Positions 51,775 to 60,670 of a stretch of 64,000 bases of DNA are shown here, piece after piece. Position 1 is the stretch's first letter; the number at the start of each line of letters is the position of its first letter. The stretch covers positions 1 through 64,000 of the forward strand of contig JABFRU010000011.1 of assembly GCA_013140985.1 (NCBI GenBank). The letters run 5' to 3'. Source of the DNA: Chitinophagaceae bacterium. GTDB lineage: Bacteria > Bacteroidota > Bacteroidia > Chitinophagales > Chitinophagaceae. The notes under the pieces were generated by a model, which did not search any database, was not told the origin of the DNA, and worked only from the letters and a program-made list of their open reading frames with translations. Made by a program: the position numbers and the translations under genes.

Positions 51775-54759
51775 CTAGAATTTATTTATTAATTGCGAGC
51801 TGCTTTTTCCGCCAAGTATCATTTTCAAAATATATGTGCCGTTCCCAAGCCGGCTCATATCCAGTGATAAACTTTGCTTTCCCGCCATGATATTGTAATA
51901 CTGTCCTGTCATTCTTCTGCCATTCAGATCATACAATTCAACCATTGTCTTTTCTGCAGCAACCGAGGATACATTGATCGTTAAAATATTTTTTACCGGG
52001 TTGGGATACACTGTATAATACGTAACCGGTATAGCACTCCTGTCCACCACTTTGATGTCTGTGAAATTAACAGCGCCATCCCTGCTGCGTTGTATCAACC
52101 GGTAATATATTATGCCTGCATACGGATGCAGATCAGTTAAGGAATACGTTTCTATTTTCGACAATGAACCCCTGCCGGCCAGTTGTCCCAGCGAAGTATA
52201 GGTTCTTCCTTCATCAAGGGAACGCTGTACTTCAAACTCCTGGTCATACGCTTCATTCTCTGTTGTCCATTTCAGTATCACCCTGTCGGGTTCATTGATG
52301 GTAAAGAATGAAGTAACCTCCGGCGCTGTATAACGGGCCGCATCATTGCGGGTGTACCAGACAGGAGCCGTAACAATTCTGGAGCCATCAGCTTCGGTAA
52401 TATCAAGATAATAGTATCGCTGACTGCCATTGGCCAGTGCGTTATCTGTATAAGTAAAATTGCCGGATGCAATGCTGGTAAGTTGTGTTGCAGCAGTTCC
52501 GCTTCCGGGTACACCAAACATAATGGCAACAGAACTAATAGCCGAAGCTGTTCCGGTACTGCTTACATTGATCACCGGTGCACCTGCCTGTGTGATGATG
52601 CTGCCCAGTGGTTGTGTGTTCACCGTATAAGTGATCCTTGCGCCACAATCCTGCGAAGCATAGAAACGCATTTGCCGCATACCACTCAGCAAACTATTTT
52701 CAGTTAAGGATGGAGCCATGATCACCAGTCTTGTTTTGGCAGTATGGCCAAAGGTCATGTTGTGATTATCATGATCTATTGTAGGGCCAAGATGATAACC
52801 TTTCGCCAGCATATTTCTGTAATAGCTGAGATAACTCATGGATGTGCCGGGATTGGTATAAGTAGTGTTGGTAGAAAAGGCAGGACCGCTTTCAACAGCA
52901 GAACCTACAATTGCATTGTCGGCGCTTACATCATAAATACTGTTAAGAATATTATTGTAATCGGTATTGTTGGGATGAGCAAGATAAGCAAGCGCATTGC
53001 CGCCATGAATATTCAAACGGTTAAACAATCCACTTGATCCTGTATAAACATTTTTTGTAACAAAAATATCATAGTTGCCCGCTTCCCATCCTATCAATGA
53101 ATCCATTCCATATACAATAACATGACCGCCGCCGCTGATCACACCCCATTCCATTCCATACATACCTACAAAAGATGAGGTGGTGGCTGCTGCAGCCTGG
53201 CTTCTTCCGGGTTGCCAGTTAGTAATACTCATACCGGCCGTAGCATGGTTATGTTCACTGATACCGAGAAAATCCATGCACAATGCTGTTTTTGCATAAG
53301 CATAATCATCCGCAGGAATTTTTGTCGTGTTATCAGCATTACCATCTGAATAACTGCTGTGTGCATGCATATTTCCGAAATAATGATTAAGTGTTGTGCC
53401 GGTATTGCTGTTACCATCAAGGTTTACTTTATTATCATTTAGTCCGGTGCTTGTAAAATTGATAAGGCCGTTGTAATTGGTATTGGCTACCGTGGGGGTA
53501 AAGCGTACCTGTACTGTCTGGCCTGCCTGTGCTTCTGTTTGTGTGTAAACCACCGATCCGGAAAAACTGCTTCCATCTCTTGAAATTTCAAATCCCGCAG
53601 GACTGGTAAGTGTGAGTGATGATGAAATATTGGTGGTAGTATAAGCAAATGTTTGTACAGCAGATGATGACCCTGCTGCCACAAAACCAAACGACAATGA
53701 TGTTGGATTTACAGTAACAGTAGCAGCCGGTGGCGCTAATGTAGTAAATGCCCAGGCAGCAGTGCTGCTGATCCCCGCATAATTGTTTCCTGCAAGATCT
53801 CTGAAAGCCCCTGCATCAATGTTCACATAATAAGACACACTGTTTGCCAGGCCGCTGAAAGGAATAGTGGCTGTTGCACTGCTGACCGTAACCGATGCAG
53901 AAGTAACAGCCGTTGTTTGTACAGCCACATTATCACTTGTTCTTTTAATAATGATATTCCCTGCTGTTCCTTTCTGAATGTTCTCACTGAATGTAATAAC
54001 AAGGTTGCCGCTGAGGGCAACACCTGTAGCTCCGTTGGTGGGATTAAATGCAGTGGTTGTTGGCGGCGTAACATCGCTTCCGTTCAGCTGGATGGAAAAA
54101 TCATCCACACTCAATCCATCATCAGCGCCGCTTGCTCCAAAATCATTCCAGCGGATCCAGAAAGTTGCATTGTTGGCAATGCTGAGCCCTGTTATCACAG
54201 ATGATCTTACTGTTCTGTTTGCAGCCGCATTTCCATCTTTGGCGCCTGTTGTTGCCGTGGAAGGAGAAACAAAATCCAATGCATTAAAATCTGTCCATGT
54301 GCCGGTGGAAAGTGAAGTAGCCGTAAGGCTGTACTGAAAATCCAGCTGATCTGTTCGGCCGGCTGTACCACAACGCCATTGTTCGCCGGTATAACTAATG
54401 GTCAGTGAGGTGATTGTTGAGCCGGTACTGTTTCTTATTTGTACACCAATGGTGGGAAGCAATGAGCCGGATTGCAGGCCACCAAAAGCCCGGTCGGTAT
54501 TGGTGCCGGTACCATAACTATATGTATTACCCGTTGTGCCGCTGCCCGCATCTGCTGCCAGTGTAGTATTGGCATTGGTACCTGTCTCCAGCAAACGCCA
54601 TCCTGTAGGCAATGTGGATGAAGTGCCGGAGGTAATAAGTGTATTAAAATTTTGTGTGTAAGGTGTAGCGGTAGATGTAACTACCACCTGTGCATGAAGT
54701 GTTGCAGTAACCAGCAGAAAGATCAGCATAGCCGGAATGACTGCGAAGTATTTTCTCAT
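51775..54759 (-). CDS. Large secreted protein: Ig-like, PHP-like metallohydrolase, T9SS sorting domain
   Basis: The ATG at 54759 (MRKYFAVIPAMLIFLL) starts a signal peptide (cleavage near LHAQ); a longer start lacks one. About 994 residues. Order: N-terminal beta region (about 25-230), a Big_5/SbsA-type Ig-like domain (FNPTNGATGVALSGNLVITFSE), a second beta-sandwich (TVNPTSLSFGFVAAGSSS), a PHP-like region (NMHAHSSYSDG, LGISEHNH, and AHPNNTDY), fibronectin-like strands, and a C-terminal T9SS type A sorting domain (YPNPVKNILTINV, GTYILKM). Probably an exported phosphoesterase-like or degradative enzyme; substrate unknown. Confidence 0.83.
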   Translation of the reverse strand: MRKYFAVIPAMLIFLLVTATLHAQVVVTSTATPYTQNFNTLITSGTSSTLPTGWRLLETGTNANTTLAADAGSGTTGNTYSYGTGTNTDRAFGGLQSGSLLPTIGVQIRNSTGSTITSLTISYTGEQWRCGTAGRTDQLDFQYSLTATSLSTGTWTDFNALDFVSPSTATTGAKDGNAAANRTVRSSVITGLSIANNATFWIRWNDFGASGADDGLSVDDFSIQLNGSDVTPPTTTAFNPTNGATGVALSGNLVITFSENIQKGTAGNIIIKRTSDNVAVQTTAVTSASVTVSSATATIPFSGLANSVSYYVNIDAGAFRDLAGNNYAGISSTAAWAFTTLAPPAATVTVNPTSLSFGFVAAGSSSAVQTFAYTTTNISSSLTLTSPAGFEISRDGSSFSGSVVYTQTEAQAGQTVQVRFTPTVANTNYNGLINFTSTGLNDNKVNLDGNSNTGTTLNHYFGNMHAHSSYSDGNADNTTKIPADDYAYAKTALCMDFLGISEHNHATAGMSITNWQPGRSQAAAATTSSFVGMYGMEWGVISGGGHVIVYGMDSLIGWEAGNYDIFVTKNVYTGSSGLFNRLNIHGGNALAYLAHPNNTDYNNILNSIYDVSADNAIVGSAVESGPAFSTNTTYTNPGTSMSYLSYYRNMLAKGYHLGPTIDHDNHNMTFGHTAKTRLVIMAPSLTENSLLSGMRQMRFYASQDCGARITYTVNTQPLGSIITQAGAPVINVSSTGTASAISSVAIMFGVPGSGTAATQLTSIASGNFTYTDNALANGSQRYYYLDITEADGSRIVTAPVWYTRNDAARYTAPEVTSFFTINEPDRVILKWTTENEAYDQEFEVQRSLDEGRTYTSLGQLAGRGSLSKIETYSLTDLHPYAGIIYYRLIQRSRDGAVNFTDIKVVDRSAIPVTYYTVYPNPVKNILTINVSSVAAEKTMVELYDLNGRRMTGQYYNIMAGKQSLSLDMSRLGNGTYILKMILGGKSSSQLINKF

Positions 54760-54896
54760 ATAGCTTTTGATGTTGGTACGATGTAATATGGAAAATATAA
54801 TCAGAAAGAACAAAGAATTTACAACAGGTAATATCCACAGTTGTTAGTATGTGGCCGGGATTACCGGCTTCATCTAAGTATGAATACTTATAAAAT

Positions 54897-54916
54897 AGCC
54901 CGGCAATTGCCGGGCT
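54897..54916 (-). terminator. Palindromic terminator of the VWA gene
   Basis: A perfect 20-bp palindrome AGCCCGGCAATTGCCGGGCT with a T/A-rich tail ATTTTATAAG on the minus strand. It shares the CCCGGCAATTGCCGGG core with the terminator at 11878-11901. Confidence 0.8.
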
Positions 54917-54941
54917 GCAAGATCATAATGATAATTTAATC

Positions 54942-56087
54942 TTACTGGATCACCATATTACACCTCTTCACCTGCTCTCTCAGTATTTTATTCACCGCTG
55001 ATTCAAGTGTAGGTTCATTGGAAGCTGTTCTCATTTCTGCTTTTTTCTGCTCAATGTATTTATTACGCTGAACGCTGATAGTATTGATCTGGTTTTGTAC
55101 TTCTGTTCTTTCTTTTGTTTTTTCCCAAACTAATGTTTTCAACTCCTGGGTTGATCTGTTTTTTAAACTGTCGGGTAATGTTTTCTTATCTAATTTTTTA
55201 AAATAATTGCTGCTGTCGGCATTGTAAGCATCTATCATATCCCATGTCCCGTTCCAGTAGGCATTACTTTGCGCTTTTGCGGCGATCCTCTTCGCCTGCA
55301 TTTCTGATCCCGCATCGAAATTCATCTGGTCTGCCGCCGCTTGTTTAGCCATACCTCCCGAAGCCAGCGCACCAAATCCAACATAAGTGGTGTTGAGCTT
55401 TCCGTTCAATACGATCAGCGTACTATCATAAGGAGTAGGGATGATTATCTCTTTTGCATCCTTATTGATATTGGTATAGCTGCCATTGCCGCATTCGCCT
55501 AAGAGGTTCCAGTGTTCCCGGATACCCTGCTCATAACTGCCGCAATAAATAGTGTTGACGATAACGCCTTTATTCTTTGCCTTATCACAACTCTTTGTAT
55601 AATGCAATGAGCCTTGCAAAAAATCTTCATTACCCGCAATAAATACCACTTTATAATTATCGGGTGAGCTGTCCCATTTCAGTTCATCAATAGAATTAAA
55701 GATCACCTGCCCGCAATATTCATCGCCGCCGTTGGTAACAAGACCAAACAATAATTTGGAAACGCTGTCAAGATCGTTGGTAAAAGGGCTGAGCTGTTTT
55801 ACAAATCCTTTGTCTGCTCCGTTGGCAGGGCGGCCATATTCATATAAGGCCACTTCCACATTCGGGATGGTCTTATCATCGCATTGGGCTTTGCCAAGGG
55901 TGATCACCATATCCCAAAGCTGGGCCTTGGCCTGTTCTATCAACCCATCCATACTATTGCTTACATCCAGCAGGATGGCGACCTGTATCTTTCTTTGGGC
56001 GGGTTTAGATGTTGAGGGTTTGGGGTTTGAAAAACTAAAGGCTGTAAGTAGTGCGATGGCTGCACAACCGGAGAAGAATAGCTTCAT
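54942..56087 (-). CDS. Secreted von Willebrand factor A domain protein
   Basis: The ATG at 56087 (MKLFFSGCAAIALLTA) follows the signal-peptide pattern. 381 residues. The VWA MIDAS site is VAILLDVSNSMDGLIEQA (DxSxS), with a threonine-like FNSIDELKWD region and an aspartate further on (VVFIAGNEDFLQG). A C-terminal coiled-coil-like helix (EKTKERTEVQNQINTISVQ) follows. Probably a periplasmic metal-dependent binding or scaffolding protein. Confidence 0.83.
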   Translation of the reverse strand: MKLFFSGCAAIALLTAFSFSNPKPSTSKPAQRKIQVAILLDVSNSMDGLIEQAKAQLWDMVITLGKAQCDDKTIPNVEVALYEYGRPANGADKGFVKQLSPFTNDLDSVSKLLFGLVTNGGDEYCGQVIFNSIDELKWDSSPDNYKVVFIAGNEDFLQGSLHYTKSCDKAKNKGVIVNTIYCGSYEQGIREHWNLLGECGNGSYTNINKDAKEIIIPTPYDSTLIVLNGKLNTTYVGFGALASGGMAKQAAADQMNFDAGSEMQAKRIAAKAQSNAYWNGTWDMIDAYNADSSNYFKKLDKKTLPDSLKNRSTQELKTLVWEKTKERTEVQNQINTISVQRNKYIEQKKAEMRTASNEPTLESAVNKILREQVKRCNMVIQ

Positions 56088-56195
56088 AAAACAATAATTT
56101 GAAACAGGAAGATGCTGAATGCCGGGGGTTTTCACAAGGTGGCGGGAGGATTTTGGGGTTAGTTTAACGGTGTGAGGCGGATGTGCCGGGCTTTT

Positions 56196-56758
56196 TTAAT
56201 TACGGATGAGATTAACCACCAGTTTTATCATTATCTCTTTATCATCCGGATTGCTTTGTGCCACTAATAATGCTAATGCCACCAGTGCATTATCGTTGAT
56301 CTTCAGTTCGCCGGATTTTTTAAAGCGGTGTTTGTTTTTTTCCAGGAACCATACAAATAAAAATGCACCGATACGTTTATTACCATCGGTGAAAGGATGG
56401 TTCTTAATAACGAAGTATAATAAATGTGTCGCTTGCTATTCTATACTCTTGTACAAATATTCGCCTCCGAATGTTTGTACAACAGAATTTAATATCCCTC
56501 CAAAGGCCCCGTCCCTTTCATTCCCAAACAAGGCAGAAGCTTCCTTCTTTTTTATTAATTGTTTCTTCAGCTCTGTAATTGCCTTTACCGCCTCGCTGTA
56601 TTCAATTTCATAAGTGATGTTTTTATTCAGCTTTGCTTCCGGCAGGTTGTTGCTGTCAAACTGGTTTAATAAAATAAAACTCTGTGTGTAATTGGTGATG
56701 ATCTCCAGTAAGCCTTTGGCTTCTTCTTGAGTACTGATGGAGCTGAAATTGAAAAATT
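56196..56758 (-). pseudogene. Fic/DOC domain remnant of a RhuM-Fic family gene
   Basis: Read in one frame, the strand encodes QEEAKGLLEIITNYTQSF, YEIEYSEAVKAITELKK, VVQTFGGEYLYKSIE, then a TAG stop (56436-56438) where the family has a Glu, then QATHLLYFVIKNHPFTDGNKRIGAFLFVWFLEKN, the Fic catalytic motif HPFxDGNKR intact, ending NLIRN at 56196. A single base change (GAG to TAG) would explain the internal stop. The N-terminal RhuM-like DNA-binding half is missing: upstream of about 56758 the sequence turns into the methyltransferase gene. The gene is therefore broken twice. Confidence 0.8.
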
Positions 56759-57247
56759 TTTTCTTGTGCCAATTAGAATTAAACGCTGTCTGCGTTGGGG
56801 CAACCAGTTTGCTGCATCAACCGGACAAAAAACATTCACATAATAATCTGGAAGTTTTGTCATTGCCTCCATTACAACTTTGAATTTTCGCATTCCCGGA
56901 ACATTCTCGACAATATACATTTCAGGTTTTTCAATTGCTATATGCCGGAAGAAATGAAGAAATAAATCATCCCCAGTACGAGTGCCATGAATATCAGCAA
57001 TCGGAGAATATTTTGTGCAAGGATAAGTGCCAACAATAATGTCTGTCCTCGGTTGTTCTAAAACTGTTTTATCCTTAATATCTGTAGTTAAAATTGTATG
57101 GCTGAAATAATGGCCATTCCGTTTCATGCAATCAGTTGCTTCTTTGTCAAGATCGAGGGATTGAACTAATTCTACTCCGGCTAATAACAATCCGAGTTCC
57201 ATTCCTCCGCAACCTGAGAAATATCCTTTTGCAGTAGGCTTATACAT
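56666..57247 (-). pseudogene. C-terminally truncated C5-cytosine DNA methyltransferase
   Basis: The 193-codon ORF has methyltransferase motifs up to about residue 163: motif I YFSGCGGMELGLLLAG, motif IV TYPCTKYSP (PC-T, versus the usual PCQ), motif VI IVENVPGM, and motif VIII QRRQRLILIGTRK. The target-recognition region and motifs IX-X are absent; the frame instead passes into Fic-derived sequence in a different frame (after about 56758) and ends at 56666. It follows the HNH nuclease gene by 5 nt, so it was the modification partner of a restriction system. Activity is doubtful. Confidence 0.8.
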
Positions 57248-57252
57248 TTTTT

Positions 57253-58029
57253 CTATCCTTTAAAGATTTCATCAAGGTGATAATCCAAAAACTCTTTGTT
57301 AGGAGGGTATTTTTGAGGCATCTTAATTTTCATTCCTGCTATTTCTCCAAAACATTTTGAATAATAGGCTTGCTTCACTTTTTTCTTGACTTCTGATGAT
57401 AAAATAATTTCAAATTTTTTTGTGACGCTGATATATCCTTTATCAAAAGCGCAATCATATAGGGCAGAGAAACATATCCCATTTTCGGGGTTCAATCTTT
57501 CCTGTTCATTTTTTGACCATGGGATAATGTGACTTGCTTTTAATAAAGGAACTATATCTATTCCAGTAATTGCACATTTGCCGTTATAATTTGCTAAGAC
57601 AATATCACGAAACACATCCTGATTAACCCTTGTTTTAACTTCTCTTATTTTATCTACCCCTTTTAATTTTTCCGTTCCTTTTAAGGCTTCAGCATGTTTG
57701 TTTTCAAGAGAAACATTTTCTTTTAGTGCAAGAATTTTTTCGCTTTCAAAAATCAATTCTTCTTTGTTATATATAAATTCATTCCAAATCGGCTGTACTT
57801 GTTTAACACCTCCCGGCAAACCCCTTATCCCTCTTTGTTGATGAAAGGGATCAACACTTGCAAAGTTGTTCAATCTCATTGAAACAGCTCCCTTGGTTCT
57901 TCCAATGATATTTGCCAAATGAATTACTTCTGGCGTTCTTGCATCGAGCTTACCAAAAGGAAGTTTTAAATATAAATTCAATACAAGAATTAATTCTTCC
58001 CTTGTCCAAAGACGTTGTCCTTCTTTCAT
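57253..58029 (-). CDS. HNH endonuclease, probable type II restriction enzyme
   Basis: 258 residues. The N-terminus has a helical region (LWTREELILVLNLYLKLPFGKL, then IIGRTKGAVSMRLNNF) as found in stand-alone HNH restriction nucleases. The nuclease core is CAITGIDIVPLLKASHIIPWSKNEQERLNPENGICFSALYDCAFDKGYI (Cys about 152, His about 167, Asn about 183), an HNH core with HIIPW and NPENG. It lies 5 nt upstream of the truncated C5 methyltransferase. The reading frame is intact, whereas its partner is broken. Specificity cannot be read. Confidence 0.82.
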   Translation of the reverse strand: MKEGQRLWTREELILVLNLYLKLPFGKLDARTPEVIHLANIIGRTKGAVSMRLNNFASVDPFHQQRGIRGLPGGVKQVQPIWNEFIYNKEELIFESEKILALKENVSLENKHAEALKGTEKLKGVDKIREVKTRVNQDVFRDIVLANYNGKCAITGIDIVPLLKASHIIPWSKNEQERLNPENGICFSALYDCAFDKGYISVTKKFEIILSSEVKKKVKQAYYSKCFGEIAGMKIKMPQKYPPNKEFLDYHLDEIFKG

Positions 58030-58492
58030 AATTTGTTGTTGTTTGCATGGTTAATATACTACTTCGGCAAGACTGTTTTGTGGCTTTTAAGACACGTTGG
58101 ATAATTAGTGTAAAAAAATTGGGCATCTCCGGCTTGGTATTCCCGCTTCATATGCGACTCATATTATAACTGCGGGTCTTGTTATCATGCACATCGGCCA
58201 TGCTACAAAGTTACCGGGTGCGGGCATCAGCCCTGCCGGCTCACTATCAGGCCCCTATCTGCGCCCTACCAGGTTCCCCCGGCTTCCCCTTTTTTCTGCA
58301 TTATGTTAAGTCAGTACAAGGCAGGGCATAGATCAGGCATACATTAAGCATAGATAATGTATAGATAGTGCATATAGATTGCAGGGGTGGTGTATCACTA
58401 TGTTCCCCGAAGGTTCTTATCCGGTACCTTTTGCTTGCTGTTCGGGAATCAGCGATTGTTGTACAGGTCTTTTTTATAGTTTAAATTTGAGC
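58030..58492. other. Non-coding stretch in the accessory island
   Basis: No gene is found. The sequence is visibly more GC-rich and mixed than its neighbours in 58130-58300, then holds an array of 11-bp repeats at 58326-58380. It separates the HNH gene (minus) from the small gene/nucleotidyltransferase pair (plus). Confidence 0.55.
58326..58380. repeat. Five direct repeats with exact 11-bp period
   Basis: Units at 58326, 58337, 58348, 58359 and 58370: GCATAGATcag, GCATACATtaa, GCATAGATaat, GTATAGATagt, GCATATAGATT. The period equals one helical turn, so protein binding on one face or bending is possible; it may also be an iteron-like relic. Confidence 0.7.
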
Positions 58493-58678
58493 ATGCAAAG
58501 AGATATCCGCATATTTAAATCGGTGGCAGAACTTGAAAAATTTCATCGGCAGTTAATGTTGCGGTCAACCCCCGCTCAACGATTCAGGCGGCTATACCAA
58601 ATGCAGGAGTTCAACAAGCTGCTTCATCCCGTTGCTGATAAATCCCGAAAAATACATATAGGCAAATGGACATCCTGA
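58493..58678 (+). CDS. Small partner protein of the nucleotidyltransferase gene
   Basis: 61 residues from the ATG at 58493 (MQRDIRIFKSVAELEKF). It is basic and mostly helical: FHRQLMLRSTPAQRFRRLYQMQEFNKLLHP, then KSRKIHIGK. The ORF overlaps the following gene by 13 nt. Small genes of this type lie directly upstream of nucleotidyltransferase genes in Bacteroidota, as in toxin-antitoxin-like pairs; that role is inference. Confidence 0.62.
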   Translation: MQRDIRIFKSVAELEKFHRQLMLRSTPAQRFRRLYQMQEFNKLLHPVADKSRKIHIGKWTS

Positions 58679-59142
58679 ACAAGGAATTTCTTTCTTTTCT
58701 GGCCTGTGCAGAAAAAAATAAACTACGGTATTTATTGATCGGTGGCTATGCGGTCAATTTCTATGGTTATAACCGGCATACCGCCGATATGGATATTTGG
58801 CTGGCTCCATATAATGAAAACAGGGATGCTTTCATGAATACACTTCTCTGCATGAGCTATACTGATGAAGAAGTTGCCCCTTTACAAAAAGAAGATTTTA
58901 CAATTCCTTTTGTTGCTGCTATTGGCTCTGGTGATGCTATAGTGGATGTACTGACTTTTGTTCATCGTTCTATTTCATTTGATGAAGCAGAAAAAGAAAA
59001 GCAGGTATTTGAACTTCAGCCCGGAATATTCCTGCCAATTGTACCCTACCCGGTATTAAAAGAAATGAAATTGCTTTCTCATAGGGAAAAAGATATGTTT
59101 GATGTTGCAAGGTTAGAAGAAATAAGAAATACCGGAAAGTAG
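58666..59142 (+). CDS. Nucleotidyltransferase-fold protein (MNT/DUF6036-like)
   Basis: 158 residues. The active-site pattern LIGGYAVNFYGYNRHTADMDIWL (GG, then D-x-D) is that of the Pol-beta/MNT nucleotidyltransferases found in toxin-antitoxin and abortive infection systems. The C-terminal helices follow PYPVLKEMKLLSHREKDMFDVARLEEI, as in DUF6036/AbiEii-type proteins. Coupled to the small upstream gene (13-nt overlap). Confidence 0.8.
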   Translation: MDILNKEFLSFLACAEKNKLRYLLIGGYAVNFYGYNRHTADMDIWLAPYNENRDAFMNTLLCMSYTDEEVAPLQKEDFTIPFVAAIGSGDAIVDVLTFVHRSISFDEAEKEKQVFELQPGIFLPIVPYPVLKEMKLLSHREKDMFDVARLEEIRNTGK

Positions 59143-59146
59143 TTCT

Positions 59147-59599
59147 TCACACAATACTGTTTATACTATTTGTGATCAAACAGTCTGGGACAAAATAATC
59201 CTGCACCCCTTTTACCAATCCCTCCCTCACTATCAGCAATACATTTTCCTTACTTCTCCTCACTACTTCTTTCAACACATCATGAAACCCTTCCCCCCTT
59301 AGTTCCAGCGGGCCGATCTCATCAATGACTAACCAGCCTTTTTTATCAATGGCATCACGGATGATGGAAGTTGCTTTTTCAAACCCTTTAATGCTGAATG
59401 CAAAACGCCCAACGCTTAATGCAGTCTCATTATCCGTGGCTTCCATCGGGAATTGTTCCTTTGTAGCTGCATTCATGAAAACCCTTTTGCCTTCAATAAC
59501 CGGCGTCAATATCCCTTGCACATCATCCCGTTGCTCCGACCATTTCATCAATGATGTTGTTTTGCCGGACCGTACCGGTGCAGTAAGAATGAATATCAT
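59147..59599 (-). CDS. THEP1-type nucleoside-triphosphatase
   Basis: The ATG at 59599 (MIFILTAPVRSGKTTS) is chosen because it overlaps the upstream stop (59596) as in an operon; a longer ORF from 59656 is not supported. 150 residues. Walker A is TAPVRSGKTTSL and Walker B GWLVIDEIGPLELRGEGF, the NTPase_1 (PF03266) signature. The family includes archaeal THEP1 and human NTPCR. The neighbouring xanthine dehydrogenase hints at a role in cofactor or nucleotide metabolism, by context only. Confidence 0.85.
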   Translation of the reverse strand: MIFILTAPVRSGKTTSLMKWSEQRDDVQGILTPVIEGKRVFMNAATKEQFPMEATDNETALSVGRFAFSIKGFEKATSIIRDAIDKKGWLVIDEIGPLELRGEGFHDVLKEVVRRSKENVLLIVREGLVKGVQDYFVPDCLITNSINSIV

Positions 59600-60618
59600 C
59601 GGCTGTAAAATGTGTTGGCCAGTATTATTTTGCAGAAGAAGGATATCCTTTTCCATCCTTTATGTATTGCGGCCAGTTGCCAGCTCCGGCTGATCAGCCC
59701 CTGCGTGGAAGGCAATAGGTTCAATACCTGCTGCACCTGCGCTGCCGATCGTTGCTTTTTCCGTTGCAGCCATTTGTGCAATAATTGTTTTAGTACAGGA
59801 CTGATAAGGAAATACCAGGTGAGGATAACGATCACAGAACGTATCAATATTCTTAATGCATCTGCCGTAGGCAGCAGTGGCGTTCCTATTTTAAAGAATG
59901 ATTGTATATATATTCCAAGCAACAAGATCCAAATGACAAATAACAGGAGGTGCATCTTTTTTTTCCGCTTTCGTTGCGGCATCGTTAGTTCGGTTGCTGT
60001 TGATTCAACATGATATTGTTCGCCGAAACTTTTCATATTCGCAATACGCTTTGGCAAAAAACCCGCCCACACACCTACTACTATTCCCATTACCAAATGA
60101 AGCATCACATACCAGAAAATTATGAAGTAACTGTAATTGGTGATTGTTGAGCTGCCGGTTATTTTACTGATGAATGCATTTACTGCTGTCCAGATGTCTT
60201 CGCTGTATATTATGGTAAGCGAAATGATACGCTGTAATGCAGACTCCAGCATGGCTACTACTGCCAGCACTACACACATGACCCGGAAATACCTCCTGTT
60301 CCAGAATAACAGTTCACCCATCAACCCCTGGAAAAATACAGCGATATAAGCTGGTGCCGGCGCCTGCGGGCTCAGCATCATTTTAAAGATGGCAACAATG
60401 ATGGTGGCTTTGAGTATCGCACCTTTTACCGGGACATACCATGCCATCAATGTTATGCAAACAATAGCGCAACTGCCGATCACCAAACCAGAGGCGGGTA
60501 TCCTGAATGTAAAGATGATGGCGCCGAGCATGGCTTCGCATAATGCCCAGAGAGCAATGAGGCGGTAATAAATAACACCCCCGGAAGGAGAGACCGTTTT
60601 ATGATCCAAATCGTTCAC
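59596..60618 (-). CDS. Multi-pass membrane protein of unknown family
   Basis: 340 residues with about eight hydrophobic segments, for example LIALWALCEAMLGAIIF, ASGLVIGSCAIVCITLMAW and FIIFWYVMLHLVMGIVVGVWAGFL, an extended charged loop near residue 195-220 (QRKRKKKMH), and helices in the C-terminal part (IRSVIVILTWYFLISPVLKQLL). The first half has a loose resemblance to ECF-transporter S components, but no firm family is assigned. It overlaps the THEP1 gene (59596-59599) and is divergent from xdhA, suggesting a shared function with it. Confidence 0.6.
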   Translation of the reverse strand: MNDLDHKTVSPSGGVIYYRLIALWALCEAMLGAIIFTFRIPASGLVIGSCAIVCITLMAWYVPVKGAILKATIIVAIFKMMLSPQAPAPAYIAVFFQGLMGELLFWNRRYFRVMCVVLAVVAMLESALQRIISLTIIYSEDIWTAVNAFISKITGSSTITNYSYFIIFWYVMLHLVMGIVVGVWAGFLPKRIANMKSFGEQYHVESTATELTMPQRKRKKKMHLLLFVIWILLLGIYIQSFFKIGTPLLPTADALRILIRSVIVILTWYFLISPVLKQLLHKWLQRKKQRSAAQVQQVLNLLPSTQGLISRSWQLAAIHKGWKRISFFCKIILANTFYSR

Positions 60619-60670
60619 TGCTATTAATCAGTCTGTTTGTTTAACTTTAATCCATAACGAAGATACTTAC

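Noticed and set aside
56206-56613. A 135-codon plus-strand ORF near the Fic remnant
   Set aside because: The opposite strand carries the intact Fic motif HPFxDGNKR and family-length matches, so this ORF is a shadow.
58379-58492. An upstream extension of the small 61-aa ORF (start at 58379)
   Set aside because: The first 38 residues fall in the phased-repeat region and have low-complexity, non-conserved sequence; ATG 58493 fits better.
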